Made by a program: the position numbers and the translations under genes
In this document: positions 25,085 to 33,404 of the stretch, in pieces
Layout: each line of letters starts with the position of its first letter
How positions within the stretch are numbered: position 1 is the first letter of the stretch
Assembly: GCF_000482745.1 (NCBI RefSeq)
Contig: NZ_AXWQ01000006.1
Coordinates: 1 to 64,000 of the forward strand
DNA length: 64,000 nucleotides
Direction: 5' to 3'
DNA from: Oleidesulfovibrio alaskensis DSM 16109
Lineage (GTDB): Bacteria; Desulfobacterota; Desulfovibrionia; Desulfovibrionales; Desulfovibrionaceae
The notes under the pieces: model-generated
Seen by the model: only the letters and a program-made list of their open reading frames with translations
What the model was told of the DNA's origin: nothing
Databases searched by the model: none

Positions 25085-26494
25085 TTATCTCCCTTCCTGA
25101 CCGTTCTGGACTGCACTGCAGAAGGCTTCCGCAAACGTCTCCAGCCTGTTGCTGCGCGATCCTTTAAACAAGACCGTGCCGGAAGCGATGCCCAGCGCAC
25201 CGAAAGCACGCAGAAACGCTCCTGCATCAGCCACGGGCACAAACGGGCCGTTCCAGCCCTCGGCGTGCAGTCCTTCCTGCACATGCCCGCCGTGGCCGCC
25301 TTTCCAGAAAACGGCCGCGGGGCACGCCCTTCCCAGTGCTCTGCCGAGTTCCGTATGAGCCTGCGCGGCGGCTTCGCCCAGTTCCAGCATTTCGCCCATC
25401 ACAAAGACCACAGGCTCTCCGCAGGCGTTTTCCGCCGTTGATTCCACCATGCGTCCGGCCGAAAGCGGGTTGGCGTTATAGGTGTCGTCAATGACCAGCC
25501 ACCGGCCGTAACGACGGCAGTTGAACCGCTGCTGCGGCAATTCGGCAGTGCGCAGCCCTTCGGCTATTTCGGCACTGGTCAGGCCCAGTATATGGGCTGC
25601 GGCAGCAACGGCGATGACGTTTTCGGCACCGTAGGCTCCGCGGAAGGGAGCTTCGGTCTCAAATTCGCGGCTTTCCAGCCGTACACGGTACAGCCCGCGG
25701 CCTTCACCCGCCGGACCGGCATATTCGCAGAAATACGGCACTGCAGGGTCCACAGCCGAAAACAGCCGGAGTTCTCCGCAGTTTTTACGGGCTTCCGCCA
25801 GCAGGTCGGGATAATCGGCACTCACCAGTCCCACACCGCCGCGCGCGATATGCTTCAGCAGACGGGCCTTGTAGTGGGCCACGCCTTTGTCGCCCAGACC
25901 GCTCAGGTGCCCCTGTCCCACATTAAGCACCACCGCCAGATCAGGGCGCAGCACGCTGCCCAGTTCATCCATGTCCGCGGCCTGACTGATGCCGGCCTCC
26001 ATCACCCAGAAGCGCTCATCGCCGGTAGCTGCCAGCATGGAAAGAGGCAACCCTATCTGATTGTTTCTGTTCAGATGATTTCTGGCTGTTGCGCCCCGCA
26101 CGGAAAGCACATGGGCCAGCAGTTCCTTCACCGTGGTTTTGCCCGCGGTGCCGGTGATGCCGGTGACCACGGCAGAAGCCCCCATACGGTGGTGCAGCGC
26201 CAGCCTGCCCAGCGCCGCCACGGTGTCCGGCACGATAAGCACCGGACGGTCCTGCCTGTCCTGCATTTCATCCATGGAAAAAGGAGGTCTTTCGGCAACC
26301 ACGGCGCAGGCACCTTTTTCCAGCACTTCCGCCGCAAAGGTATGCCCGTCAAACCGTTCGCCGGATATGCAGAAGAACAATTCGCCGTCGCGCACGCACC
26401 GGCTGTCGGTCTGCACACCGGAAGGCACGGTCATGTCCGCTCCGCCCAGCGTTCCCACGGCGCCCAGAGCGTCGCGTATCTGTTCCAGATTCAT
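25085..26494 (-). CDS. murF: UDP-MurNAc-tripeptide-D-Ala-D-Ala ligase MurF
   Basis: MurF attaches D-Ala-D-Ala to finish the pentapeptide. The product has ATP loop VTGITGTAGKTTVKELLAH, WVMEAGISQAADMDEL and WLVIDDTYNANPLSAGRM, all MurF landmarks. The ATG at 26494 overlaps the murE stop as ATGA and gives 469 residues. A GTG two codons upstream (26500) is an alternative. D-Ala-D-Ala ligase (ddl), which supplies its substrate, is not in this cluster. Confidence 0.94.
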   Translation of the reverse strand: MNLEQIRDALGAVGTLGGADMTVPSGVQTDSRCVRDGELFFCISGERFDGHTFAAEVLEKGACAVVAERPPFSMDEMQDRQDRPVLIVPDTVAALGRLALHHRMGASAVVTGITGTAGKTTVKELLAHVLSVRGATARNHLNRNNQIGLPLSMLAATGDERFWVMEAGISQAADMDELGSVLRPDLAVVLNVGQGHLSGLGDKGVAHYKARLLKHIARGGVGLVSADYPDLLAEARKNCGELRLFSAVDPAVPYFCEYAGPAGEGRGLYRVRLESREFETEAPFRGAYGAENVIAVAAAAHILGLTSAEIAEGLRTAELPQQRFNCRRYGRWLVIDDTYNANPLSAGRMVESTAENACGEPVVFVMGEMLELGEAAAQAHTELGRALGRACPAAVFWKGGHGGHVQEGLHAEGWNGPFVPVADAGAFLRAFGALGIASGTVLFKGSRSNRLETFAEAFCSAVQNGQEGR

Positions 26495-27945
26495 GCGCAC
26501 GCCAAAAGCTCCCGCAGGGTTTCCTGATCACTGAAATGTATCTTTGTGGTGCCGATCACCTGATAATCCTCGTGTCCCTTTCCGGCCACCAGCACGGCAT
26601 CGCCGGGGCGGGCCATTTCCACCGCCGCGGCAAGAGCCTTGCGTCTGTCGGGCTCTTCCACCACATGGTCGCACTGTGCCAGACCGGGTTTGACATCGGC
26701 CATGATGGCCACCGGGTCTTCGGTGCGCGGGTTGTCAGAAGTCAGTACCGCCACGTCTGCATGACGGCACACGGCCTGCCCCATAAGCGGACGCTTGGTA
26801 CGGTCACGGTCGCCGCCGCAGCCGAACACGGCTATGACCCGTGCAAAACCTGCGGCCCGCAGCGCCCTGAGCACATTTTCCAGTGCATCCGGCGTGTGGG
26901 CATAATCGACAAAAACATTGAGACCCTTGTCATTTTCTATGCGCTCCATGCGGCCGGGCACACCGGAAAAGCTTGCCAGCCCCTGCATGGCCTCAACGGG
27001 CAGCCCCATGGCCAGCCCCGCAGCCTGCACCCCTGCAAGATTGCTTGCGTTGAACGCGCCCACCAGCGGCGAACGCAGCTCCCATGTCTTCCCTTCAAAA
27101 TCCATGGACAGATGCAGCCCCTCGGGCCCGCTTGAAAGTATGGTGGCCTGCAGCACCTGACAGTCCGGCACAACAGTACCCTGTACCGAATAGCCCACAC
27201 CGCGGCCCAGTTGCGGCAGCAGCCTGCGCCCGTACGGGTCATCGGCATTCACCGCGCAGACTTTGTCCTCGTCTGGCAGTTCAAGAAACAGTCTGGATTT
27301 TGCGCTGAAATAGGCTTCCATATCGTGGTGATAATCCAGATGGTCCTGCGTTAAATTGGTCAGCAGCGCCGCGGCAAAACGAGCGCCGGAAACCCGCTGT
27401 TGGTCAAGTGCATGTGATGAAACTTCCATGAAGGCGGCTTCGACGCCCGCATCGCGCATGTCCGACAGCATGGAATGCAGTTCAACGCAGTCGGGGGTGG
27501 TCATGGGCGCGGCTTCGTCGTGCCCCGGCCAGCGGAAATTCACGGTGCCCAGCAGACCGGTGACGTGCCCGGCAGTGCGGAAAAGATGGTCCAGCAGATA
27601 AGTGCATGTTGTCTTGCCGTTGGTTCCCGTGATGCCCACAAGCGGAAACCCCGTATCGGCAGTATCATAGCGTGCGGCAGCCAGCAGCCCCAGAGCCGTG
27701 CGCGGGTCTTCGGCCACGACCACGGCCGCGCCGCCGGTCTGCACCGGCACGCTGCAGGGTCTGCAGACCACATATGACGCTCCGCGCTCAAGCGCATCGG
27801 CAATAAACGCCCCGCCGTCCACGGAAGACCCCGGCAGGGCCACAAAGACATCGCCCTGCCGTACTTTCCGTGAATCAATACGGATGTTCAGCAGTCCGGC
27901 GCGCACCGCTGCGGCAAGCGCGTCGAATGAGAGTGTGCTTTTCAT
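26491..27945 (-). CDS. murE: UDP-MurNAc-dipeptide ligase MurE, meso-DAP type
   Basis: MurE adds the third residue of the stem peptide. The 484-residue product has ATP loop LVGITGTNGKTTCTYLLDH, NLTQDHLDYHHDMEAYFSAK and VDYAHTPDALENVLRAL. The specificity motif DNPR (in LTSDNPRTEDP) marks the meso-diaminopimelate enzyme, as expected for a Gram-negative wall. The ATG at 27945 follows the ftsI stop by two bases, with GGAG inside the ftsI end. Confidence 0.96.
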   Translation of the reverse strand: MKSTLSFDALAAAVRAGLLNIRIDSRKVRQGDVFVALPGSSVDGGAFIADALERGASYVVCRPCSVPVQTGGAAVVVAEDPRTALGLLAAARYDTADTGFPLVGITGTNGKTTCTYLLDHLFRTAGHVTGLLGTVNFRWPGHDEAAPMTTPDCVELHSMLSDMRDAGVEAAFMEVSSHALDQQRVSGARFAAALLTNLTQDHLDYHHDMEAYFSAKSRLFLELPDEDKVCAVNADDPYGRRLLPQLGRGVGYSVQGTVVPDCQVLQATILSSGPEGLHLSMDFEGKTWELRSPLVGAFNASNLAGVQAAGLAMGLPVEAMQGLASFSGVPGRMERIENDKGLNVFVDYAHTPDALENVLRALRAAGFARVIAVFGCGGDRDRTKRPLMGQAVCRHADVAVLTSDNPRTEDPVAIMADVKPGLAQCDHVVEEPDRRKALAAAVEMARPGDAVLVAGKGHEDYQVIGTTKIHFSDQETLRELLACA

Positions 27946-27947
27946 GG

Positions 27948-29975
27948 TCAGGACTGCTCCATAACCCACAGTACGTACTGTGATTCTGTTATATTATCCG
28001 GCCACGGCGACCCTGCCGCGGGCTGCTGCCGCACAACGGTGCCCCCGTGCCCTTTAATTTCCGGTATAAGACCCTTACGGGCAAAAACTTCCACGGCGCT
28101 GCGCAGGCTGCGCCCCACCACATCCGGTACCACGGTCAGATCATCCGCGGCGGCCACAACGGCCGAAGGCCGCCCGAAGGAACCGGCAACAGGCATGACA
28201 CGTCCGGAAACCTCGGGAGCGTCTGCCGAAGCCAGACCGCCGGCATCCGCCGGAGATTCGGGCAGCAGTCCGAGGTAGGCCCACGTTCTGCTGACAACAG
28301 ATTTGAAAACCGGTGCCGCCACCACACTGCCGTAGTGGCTCTTGCGCGGGTTATCCACTGTGACCACCACAATGTGGCGGGGATTGAGCGCCGGAACCAG
28401 CCCCACGAACGAGGCCACATATTCGTCGCCGTAACCGCTGCCGCTTCTGCTTGCTTTCTGGGCTGTGCCGGTTTTGCCGCCCACGTCCAGACCGGCTATA
28501 TCGGCATGCCGCCCTGTTCCGTCGCCTTCCACCACCTCGCGCAGCATGGCCAGCACCGCGGCTGACGTCTGCTCCGAAAAAATTCTCTCTCCACGGGGCT
28601 GGTTCTGCCCGCCGTCGTCCACCAGCCGCAGCGGTCTGGTTACGCCGCCGTTGGCCAGAGCCAGATACGCTTTGGCCAGCTGAGCTCCTGTGACGGCAAA
28701 CCCCTGACCGAACGACGCGGCAGCCAGATCTACTTCGCGCCATTCACCCGGCGACCGGATTATACCGCGCCCCTCGCCGGGCAGCGGCACGTCGGGACGC
28801 CTGCCGAACCCCAGTCTGTCAAGGTAGTCGTAGTATCTGGCGGCGCCCATCTCCAACCCTATCTTGGCCATGCCGATGTTGCTGGAGTAACGCAGCACTT
28901 TATCCACGGTAAGCCACTGATGCCGCTTGGTATCGCGGATGGTCACATCGTGCAGCTTCCAACGGCCGTTTTCGCAGAAGAAAAGACTGTCCGGCTGCAC
29001 CAGCCCGTCTTCCATGGCCGCGGCAATCAGAAAAGGCTTTACGGTGGAACCGGGTTCCAGCGCATCCATGGCCAGCCGGTTACGCCACATGGAGGGCGCA
29101 TAGCCTTTGTAGGCGTTGGGGTTGAACGGCGGGTACTCCGCCCAGGCCAGAATGTCGCCCGTGGGCACGTCCACCACTAGACAACCGCCCCAGGCCCCCT
29201 CATAACGGCGCACCGCGGCAGCCAGTGCATCTTCTGCAAAAAACTGTATCTGGGCATCCAGCGTCAGCCGCAGGGTTTTGCCTTTCAGCCCTTCGGCAAA
29301 GCCCGCACCGTCCATATACAGACGCCGTCCCGCCGCATCACGCTGCACCACCTGTCTGGTGCTCTGACCGGTCAGATACTCGTCAAAAGCCAGTTCCAGG
29401 CCTTCCAGCCCCTTGTCATCGGTACCCACAAACCCCAGCAGCCTGCCGGCAAGCTGACGGTAAGGATACAGGCGGCTGTATTCCGTGGTCAGATAAACGC
29501 CCGGCACACCGGCACGGCGGATGCGCGCCGCGGCCTTGTCATCCACTTCGCGGGCCACCCACACAAAAGAACTGCGGCGCGAGACCTTGGTCAGCATTTC
29601 CGCATAGGTTCTGCCCAGCGCATTAGCCAGCATGCGGGCGGCTTCTCTGCGGTCGGCCACTTCCACGGGGCGTACAAAAACAGATTTGAAATCGGCACTG
29701 CGTGCAAGCACAAGTCCGTTTCTGTCCAGAATATCGCCGCGCTGGCCCGTGACCAGTTCTGTGGCATGATGCTGTCTGCTGGCCATAGCCGCCAGCCGGG
29801 GACCGTCAATGAGCTGGACATACCATGCGCGGGCCCACAGCCCCGCCCACAGCAGTGCAAAAACCGCCGCAACGGACACAAGCCGTATACCGCTTCTGTC
29901 CTTTGGAGGACTGGCGGGTACGGCTTTCGGCTGGCGCTTCAGCTTTTTGTTCGCGGCAGTTCTGCTTTTCAACAC
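27948..29975 (-). CDS. ftsI: Septal peptidoglycan transpeptidase FtsI (PBP3) with C-terminal PASTA domain
   Basis: FtsI cross-links septal peptidoglycan. The 675-residue class B PBP has a basic cytoplasmic tail, one membrane span (about 31-54), a dimerisation domain (RGDILDRNGLVLA, about 79-91) and a transpeptidase domain with SxxK STVK (310-313), SSN (364-366) and KTG (501-503). Residues about 612-662 form a PASTA domain (VVPDVVGRSLRSAVEVFARK), which is unusual for E. coli-type FtsI but known in other groups. The start is a GTG at 29975 with AGGAG upstream. It lies between ftsL and murE. Confidence 0.94.
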   Translation of the reverse strand: MLKSRTAANKKLKRQPKAVPASPPKDRSGIRLVSVAAVFALLWAGLWARAWYVQLIDGPRLAAMASRQHHATELVTGQRGDILDRNGLVLARSADFKSVFVRPVEVADRREAARMLANALGRTYAEMLTKVSRRSSFVWVAREVDDKAAARIRRAGVPGVYLTTEYSRLYPYRQLAGRLLGFVGTDDKGLEGLELAFDEYLTGQSTRQVVQRDAAGRRLYMDGAGFAEGLKGKTLRLTLDAQIQFFAEDALAAAVRRYEGAWGGCLVVDVPTGDILAWAEYPPFNPNAYKGYAPSMWRNRLAMDALEPGSTVKPFLIAAAMEDGLVQPDSLFFCENGRWKLHDVTIRDTKRHQWLTVDKVLRYSSNIGMAKIGLEMGAARYYDYLDRLGFGRRPDVPLPGEGRGIIRSPGEWREVDLAAASFGQGFAVTGAQLAKAYLALANGGVTRPLRLVDDGGQNQPRGERIFSEQTSAAVLAMLREVVEGDGTGRHADIAGLDVGGKTGTAQKASRSGSGYGDEYVASFVGLVPALNPRHIVVVTVDNPRKSHYGSVVAAPVFKSVVSRTWAYLGLLPESPADAGGLASADAPEVSGRVMPVAGSFGRPSAVVAAADDLTVVPDVVGRSLRSAVEVFARKGLIPEIKGHGGTVVRQQPAAGSPWPDNITESQYVLWVMEQS

Positions 29976-30095
29976 CGCCTGTTTCTCCTGCTCATGCTCC
30001 GGCTGTGCCTGCGCACCGCCGGTACGGCCTCCCCCCGTTCAGAAAATTTCAGCTCCGTGCGCGGCACCCCTCTCCCCGGATACCTGCCGCCCGCG

Positions 30096-30371
30096 CTACT
30101 CTTCCAGCCTGCGTATCTGGCCCGGTCTTGCGGGCCCCAGCCCCAGACCTTCCGCCAGTTCGCGCAGCCGGTAGGGCGAAAGCAGGTTGTCCCGCTCCGC
30201 CTCCAGCTTGGATGCATGACTCTGCTTGCTGTCCAGTTCCACCTGCAGCTTTTTGAGTCCGTAGGCCATGTCCACCCGCTCCACATTCAGCCACACCAGT
30301 GTCAACCCCAGCACCAGTCCGCTGATGAGCGAAAGCACCATGCCCAGTATCCAGCTTCCGTATTTCTGCAT
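30096..30371 (-). CDS. ftsL: Cell division protein FtsL
   Basis: FtsL is a small bitopic divisome protein that pairs with FtsB and FtsQ. The 91-residue product has one membrane span (about 7-29) and a short heptad-like coiled coil (VDMAYGLKKLQVELDSKQ, then KLEAERDNLL), ending RLRELAEGLGL. Sequence conservation in this family is poor, so position between rsmH and ftsI carries much of the weight. AAGGCG precedes the ATG. The rsmH stop is nine bases upstream; 120 non-coding bases separate it from ftsI. Confidence 0.85.
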   Translation of the reverse strand: MQKYGSWILGMVLSLISGLVLGLTLVWLNVERVDMAYGLKKLQVELDSKQSHASKLEAERDNLLSPYRLRELAEGLGLGPARPGQIRRLEE

Positions 30372-30380
30372 AACAACGCC

Positions 30381-31358
30381 TTAAATCCGCTCCGCGGCAC
30401 GCAGCTTGGCGCTGGAGGCTCTGCTGTTGGCCTGCAGCTCCGCCTGCCCCGCGGTCACCGGTTTGCGGGTCAGCACATTGACCCGCGGCTTTTTGCCGCA
30501 CACGCACACGGGAATATGCCTGGGGCACAGACAGCCCTTGGCTTCATCTCTGAATGCGTTTTTGACCAGCCGGTCTTCCAGTGAATGAAAGGTGATCACC
30601 ACAATACGTCCGCCGGGATTCATCCTGTCGACGACGGCGGCAAGAAAGGTCTCCAGTTCCTCCAGCTCTCCGTTCACGGCCATGCGCAGCGCCTGAAACG
30701 TGCGCGTTGCCGGATGGTTGCGGGATTTTGCCCGCCATTTTGCCGGATAGGCGCTTTCCACCACCTCGGCCAGACGGGCCGTGGTTTCTATGGGATTGCG
30801 GGCACGCGCGTCCACGATGGCCCGGGCTATCCTGCCCGCCATGGGATCTTCGCCGTACGTGCTTATGATTTCCTTAAGACGCTCCACGCTGCCTGTGTTC
30901 ACCAGCACACCGGCAGACGGTATATCACCGGAAGGGTCCATGCGCATGTCCAGCGGGCCGTCAGCGTAAAAGCTGAATCCGCGGGAAGGAGTGTCTATCT
31001 GCATAGAGGAAACACCGATGTCTATCAGCGCCCCGTCCAGCCCGGTCCAGCCAATTTCGTCCATGATGGCGGCAAACTGACTGTAACAGGCATAGCGGGT
31101 GGTCACGCGGTCGCCGAAAGGAGCAAGCCTTCCGGATGCGGCGGCAAGCGCCTCGCGGTCACGGTCCAGCCCCAGCAGCCAGGCATCTCCGCCGCAGCGG
31201 TTCATTATCGCTTCGCTGTGTCCGCCAAGACCGAGCGTACCGTCCAGATACCGCCCGCCCCTGACCGGCGAAAGATAATGCAGCACCTCGTCCAGCAGCA
31301 CAGGAACATGAGCTGTGTACTGATGCCGATTGTTGTCATGCCCGTTGTCTGCCGTCAC
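30381..31358 (-). CDS. rsmH: 16S rRNA (cytosine-1402-N4) methyltransferase RsmH
   Basis: RsmH (MraW) methylates N4 of C1402 in 16S rRNA. The 325-residue product has HVPVLLDEVLHYLSP, the SAM loop YLDGTLGLGGHSEAIM (about 38-53), LIDIGVSSMQIDTPSRGFSF split over about 111-130, and VITFHSLEDRLVKNAFR near the C-terminus. It is the second gene of the division cluster, 26 bases after mraZ. Confidence 0.95.
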   Translation of the reverse strand: MTADNGHDNNRHQYTAHVPVLLDEVLHYLSPVRGGRYLDGTLGLGGHSEAIMNRCGGDAWLLGLDRDREALAAASGRLAPFGDRVTTRYACYSQFAAIMDEIGWTGLDGALIDIGVSSMQIDTPSRGFSFYADGPLDMRMDPSGDIPSAGVLVNTGSVERLKEIISTYGEDPMAGRIARAIVDARARNPIETTARLAEVVESAYPAKWRAKSRNHPATRTFQALRMAVNGELEELETFLAAVVDRMNPGGRIVVITFHSLEDRLVKNAFRDEAKGCLCPRHIPVCVCGKKPRVNVLTRKPVTAGQAELQANSRASSAKLRAAERI

Positions 31359-31384
31359 AAGTCGCCTCGCATTGTACTGTTGCC

Positions 31385-31834
31385 TCAGATGGGAAAATCC
31401 ACACCGCTTTCCGCCAGTTCGTCCGTCACGTCCCCGAAGTCCTGACCTATCACCGCTTCGAGTTCTTCTTCGCTCCAGATTTCAAACCGGCTGCCCTGCC
31501 CCACGATCACCACTTTTTTCGTGATGCCCGCGTATTCCATATGCGCTCTTGAAAGTTTGACCCGGCCTTGTTTGTCCACGCAGAGTTCTTCCACTCCGCC
31601 TATGACCAGCCGCCTGAAGTCACGCATTTTGCGCGAAGGATTTTTTATGCGGGCAAAACCCGCCTCAAACTTTTCCCAGTCTTCGGGGGTATAGGCCACA
31701 AGGCAGCCGTCAAACGTGGTAAGGGACACCCTGCCTTCGGGGCTAACCGCGAGTAATGCATCGCGAACCTCCGGAGGGAGCATCAGCCGGCCCTTAGGGT
31801 CCAGACTGCGATATGAACGTCCCTTGAAACTCAT
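31385..31834 (-). CDS. mraZ: Transcriptional regulator MraZ
   Basis: MraZ is the SpoVT/AbrB-like repressor that heads the dcw cluster and controls its own operon. The 149-residue product has two MraZ repeats, each with the DxKGR motif: SLDPKGRLMLP (about 10-20) and CVDKQGRVKLS (about 83-93). The ATG at 31834 has GAGGA upstream. The frame running to 31861 would start inside the operator repeats and is rejected. Three evenly spaced boxes lie just upstream. Confidence 0.95.
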   Translation of the reverse strand: MSFKGRSYRSLDPKGRLMLPPEVRDALLAVSPEGRVSLTTFDGCLVAYTPEDWEKFEAGFARIKNPSRKMRDFRRLVIGGVEELCVDKQGRVKLSRAHMEYAGITKKVVIVGQGSRFEIWSEEELEAVIGQDFGDVTDELAESGVDFPI

Positions 31835-31845
31835 ACTGCGTCCTC

Positions 31846-31871
31846 TACCACGTTTTACCACACTTTACCAC
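31846..31871 (-). promoter_or_regulatory. MraZ operator, three direct repeats
   Basis: On the minus strand GTGGTA occurs three times with an exact 10-base period (GTGGTAAAGT, GTGGTAAAAC, GTGGTAGAGG), directly upstream of mraZ. Spacing of one helical turn per box is the arrangement described for MraZ binding sites in other bacteria. Autoregulation of the division cluster is the natural reading. Confidence 0.85.
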
Positions 31872-31878
31872 CCCATCT

Positions 31879-31884
31879 ATTATA
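31879..31884 (-). promoter_or_regulatory. -10 element of the mraZ promoter
   Basis: A consensus TATAAT lies just upstream of the three MraZ boxes on the minus strand. A TTGACA lies only ten bases further up, too close to act as its -35. The boxes would overlap the transcription start. Confidence 0.5.
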
Positions 31885-31988
31885 TGTTGGCGTGTGTCAA
31901 TGAGTGCGCGTGATTTTTACAGAAAAGAGAACGGCAGAATGAATCAAGACGCTTGACAAGCGCTGGCAATTGAAAAAGAATCGGCCTT

Positions 31989-33401
31989 ATGAGAACGAAA
32001 ATAATCGCAACAGTGGGCCCTGCCTCTTCGGGCCGGGAAACCCTCTCACGGCTGATTCAGGCCGGAGTACGCATATTCCGGCTCAATTTTTCACATGGTG
32101 ACGCCTCGCAGTTTGTTGATTTGATTGCTCTCATGCGACAGCTGGAGGCGGAATACCAGACACCCATAACCCTGCTGCAGGATCTTTCCGGCCCTAAAAT
32201 CCGTATAGGTGAACTGCCGGACGGCGCCCTGACGCTGGCAAAGGACGACCGTATCCTGCTGGGCATTCCCGGCAAGGCGGCGGCAGACGGATTACCCTTC
32301 GTTCCGTTCACGCACAAGACAATTCTTGACGGCATGGAACCGGGCGACAGGGTGGTACTGAGCGACGGCGGACTGCAGTTCCATGTGGAAAGCAAGGTCG
32401 GCCCCGATCTGTTCTGTCTGGTGGCAAACAACAGCGGTATCATAACCTCGCGCAAGGGCCTTGCCCTGCCGGGCAAGCCTATCCACCTGGCCGCCCTGAC
32501 CGAAAAAGACAAAAAAGATCTGCAGGACGGGCTGCGCATGGGCGTGGATGCCGTGGCGCTTTCGTTTGTGCAGACGCCCGAAGATGTGGCCGAAGCCAAG
32601 GCACTCATCAAGGCGGCAGGCCGCAACGTGCCTGTAATTGCCAAACTGGAACGGCGCAACGCCGTGGACAGGCTGGAAGAAATTCTGGAAGTGACAGACA
32701 TTGTCATGGTGGCCCGCGGCGATCTGGGTGTGGAATGCCCCCTGCCCGAGCTGCCCGCCATGCAGAAGCGCATCATCCGCGCCTGCAACCGCAAGGCAAA
32801 ACCGGTTATCGTTGCCACGCAGATGCTGCTTTCCATGGTCAACAGCCCCAGCCCCACCCGCGCCGAAACCACTGACGTGGCCAACGCGGTGCTGGACGGT
32901 GCCGACTGCGTGATGCTGTCGGAAGAAACGGCCATGGGCAACTTCCCTGTGGAGACGGTTCAGTTCATGCGGCAGATAGTCCGCGCGGCCGAAGAGCTGC
33001 ATCTGGAGCAGTCTTCTGTGCTGCCCCCGCTTGATGAGCAGAAGACACCTGATTTTCTGGCCTATTCCGCATGTCTGCTGGCCGACAAGACCTGCGCGGG
33101 TGCCATAGTGGCACACAGCATGTCCGGCAGCGCGGCACGGGTGCTATCCGCCCGCAGACCCCGTCAGACCATCCATGCGCTTACTCCCGATGACGAAGCG
33201 CTGCGCTTCCTCAACTTTTCATGGGGCGTATGGCCCCACAAGGTTGATGAAACACTGCCGGGTCATCTTGAGCGTGCCGAACTCTTTGTGGACAACGCGC
33301 CGCAGTTTGAAGACGGGGCCGAAGTAGTGATAACAGCAGGACAGCCCAAGCCCGGTGAAAAACCCCGCGGCACCAACCTGGTAAAAATATACAGAAAATA
33401 G
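31989..33401 (+). CDS. pyk: Pyruvate kinase
   Basis: Pyruvate kinase transfers phosphate from phosphoenolpyruvate to ADP in the last step of glycolysis. The 470-residue product has the N-terminal KIIATVGPASS, RLNFSHGD, LLQDLSGPKIRIGEL, the active-site signature VIAKLERRNAVDRLEEILEV (about 217-236), MVARGDLGVE and the C-terminal alpha/beta regulatory domain. The ATG has no ribosome binding site. A TTGACA at 31953 with a weak -10 (AAGAAT) would place the transcript start within a few bases of it, so the message may be almost leaderless. It is divergent from mraZ. Confidence 0.94.
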   Translation: MRTKIIATVGPASSGRETLSRLIQAGVRIFRLNFSHGDASQFVDLIALMRQLEAEYQTPITLLQDLSGPKIRIGELPDGALTLAKDDRILLGIPGKAAADGLPFVPFTHKTILDGMEPGDRVVLSDGGLQFHVESKVGPDLFCLVANNSGIITSRKGLALPGKPIHLAALTEKDKKDLQDGLRMGVDAVALSFVQTPEDVAEAKALIKAAGRNVPVIAKLERRNAVDRLEEILEVTDIVMVARGDLGVECPLPELPAMQKRIIRACNRKAKPVIVATQMLLSMVNSPSPTRAETTDVANAVLDGADCVMLSEETAMGNFPVETVQFMRQIVRAAEELHLEQSSVLPPLDEQKTPDFLAYSACLLADKTCAGAIVAHSMSGSAARVLSARRPRQTIHALTPDDEALRFLNFSWGVWPHKVDETLPGHLERAELFVDNAPQFEDGAEVVITAGQPKPGEKPRGTNLVKIYRK

Positions 33402-33404
33402 AAC

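Noticed and set aside
24104..25441. 445-codon plus-strand frame across mraY and murF
   Set aside because: It is antisense to two clearly identified cell wall genes and has no motif.
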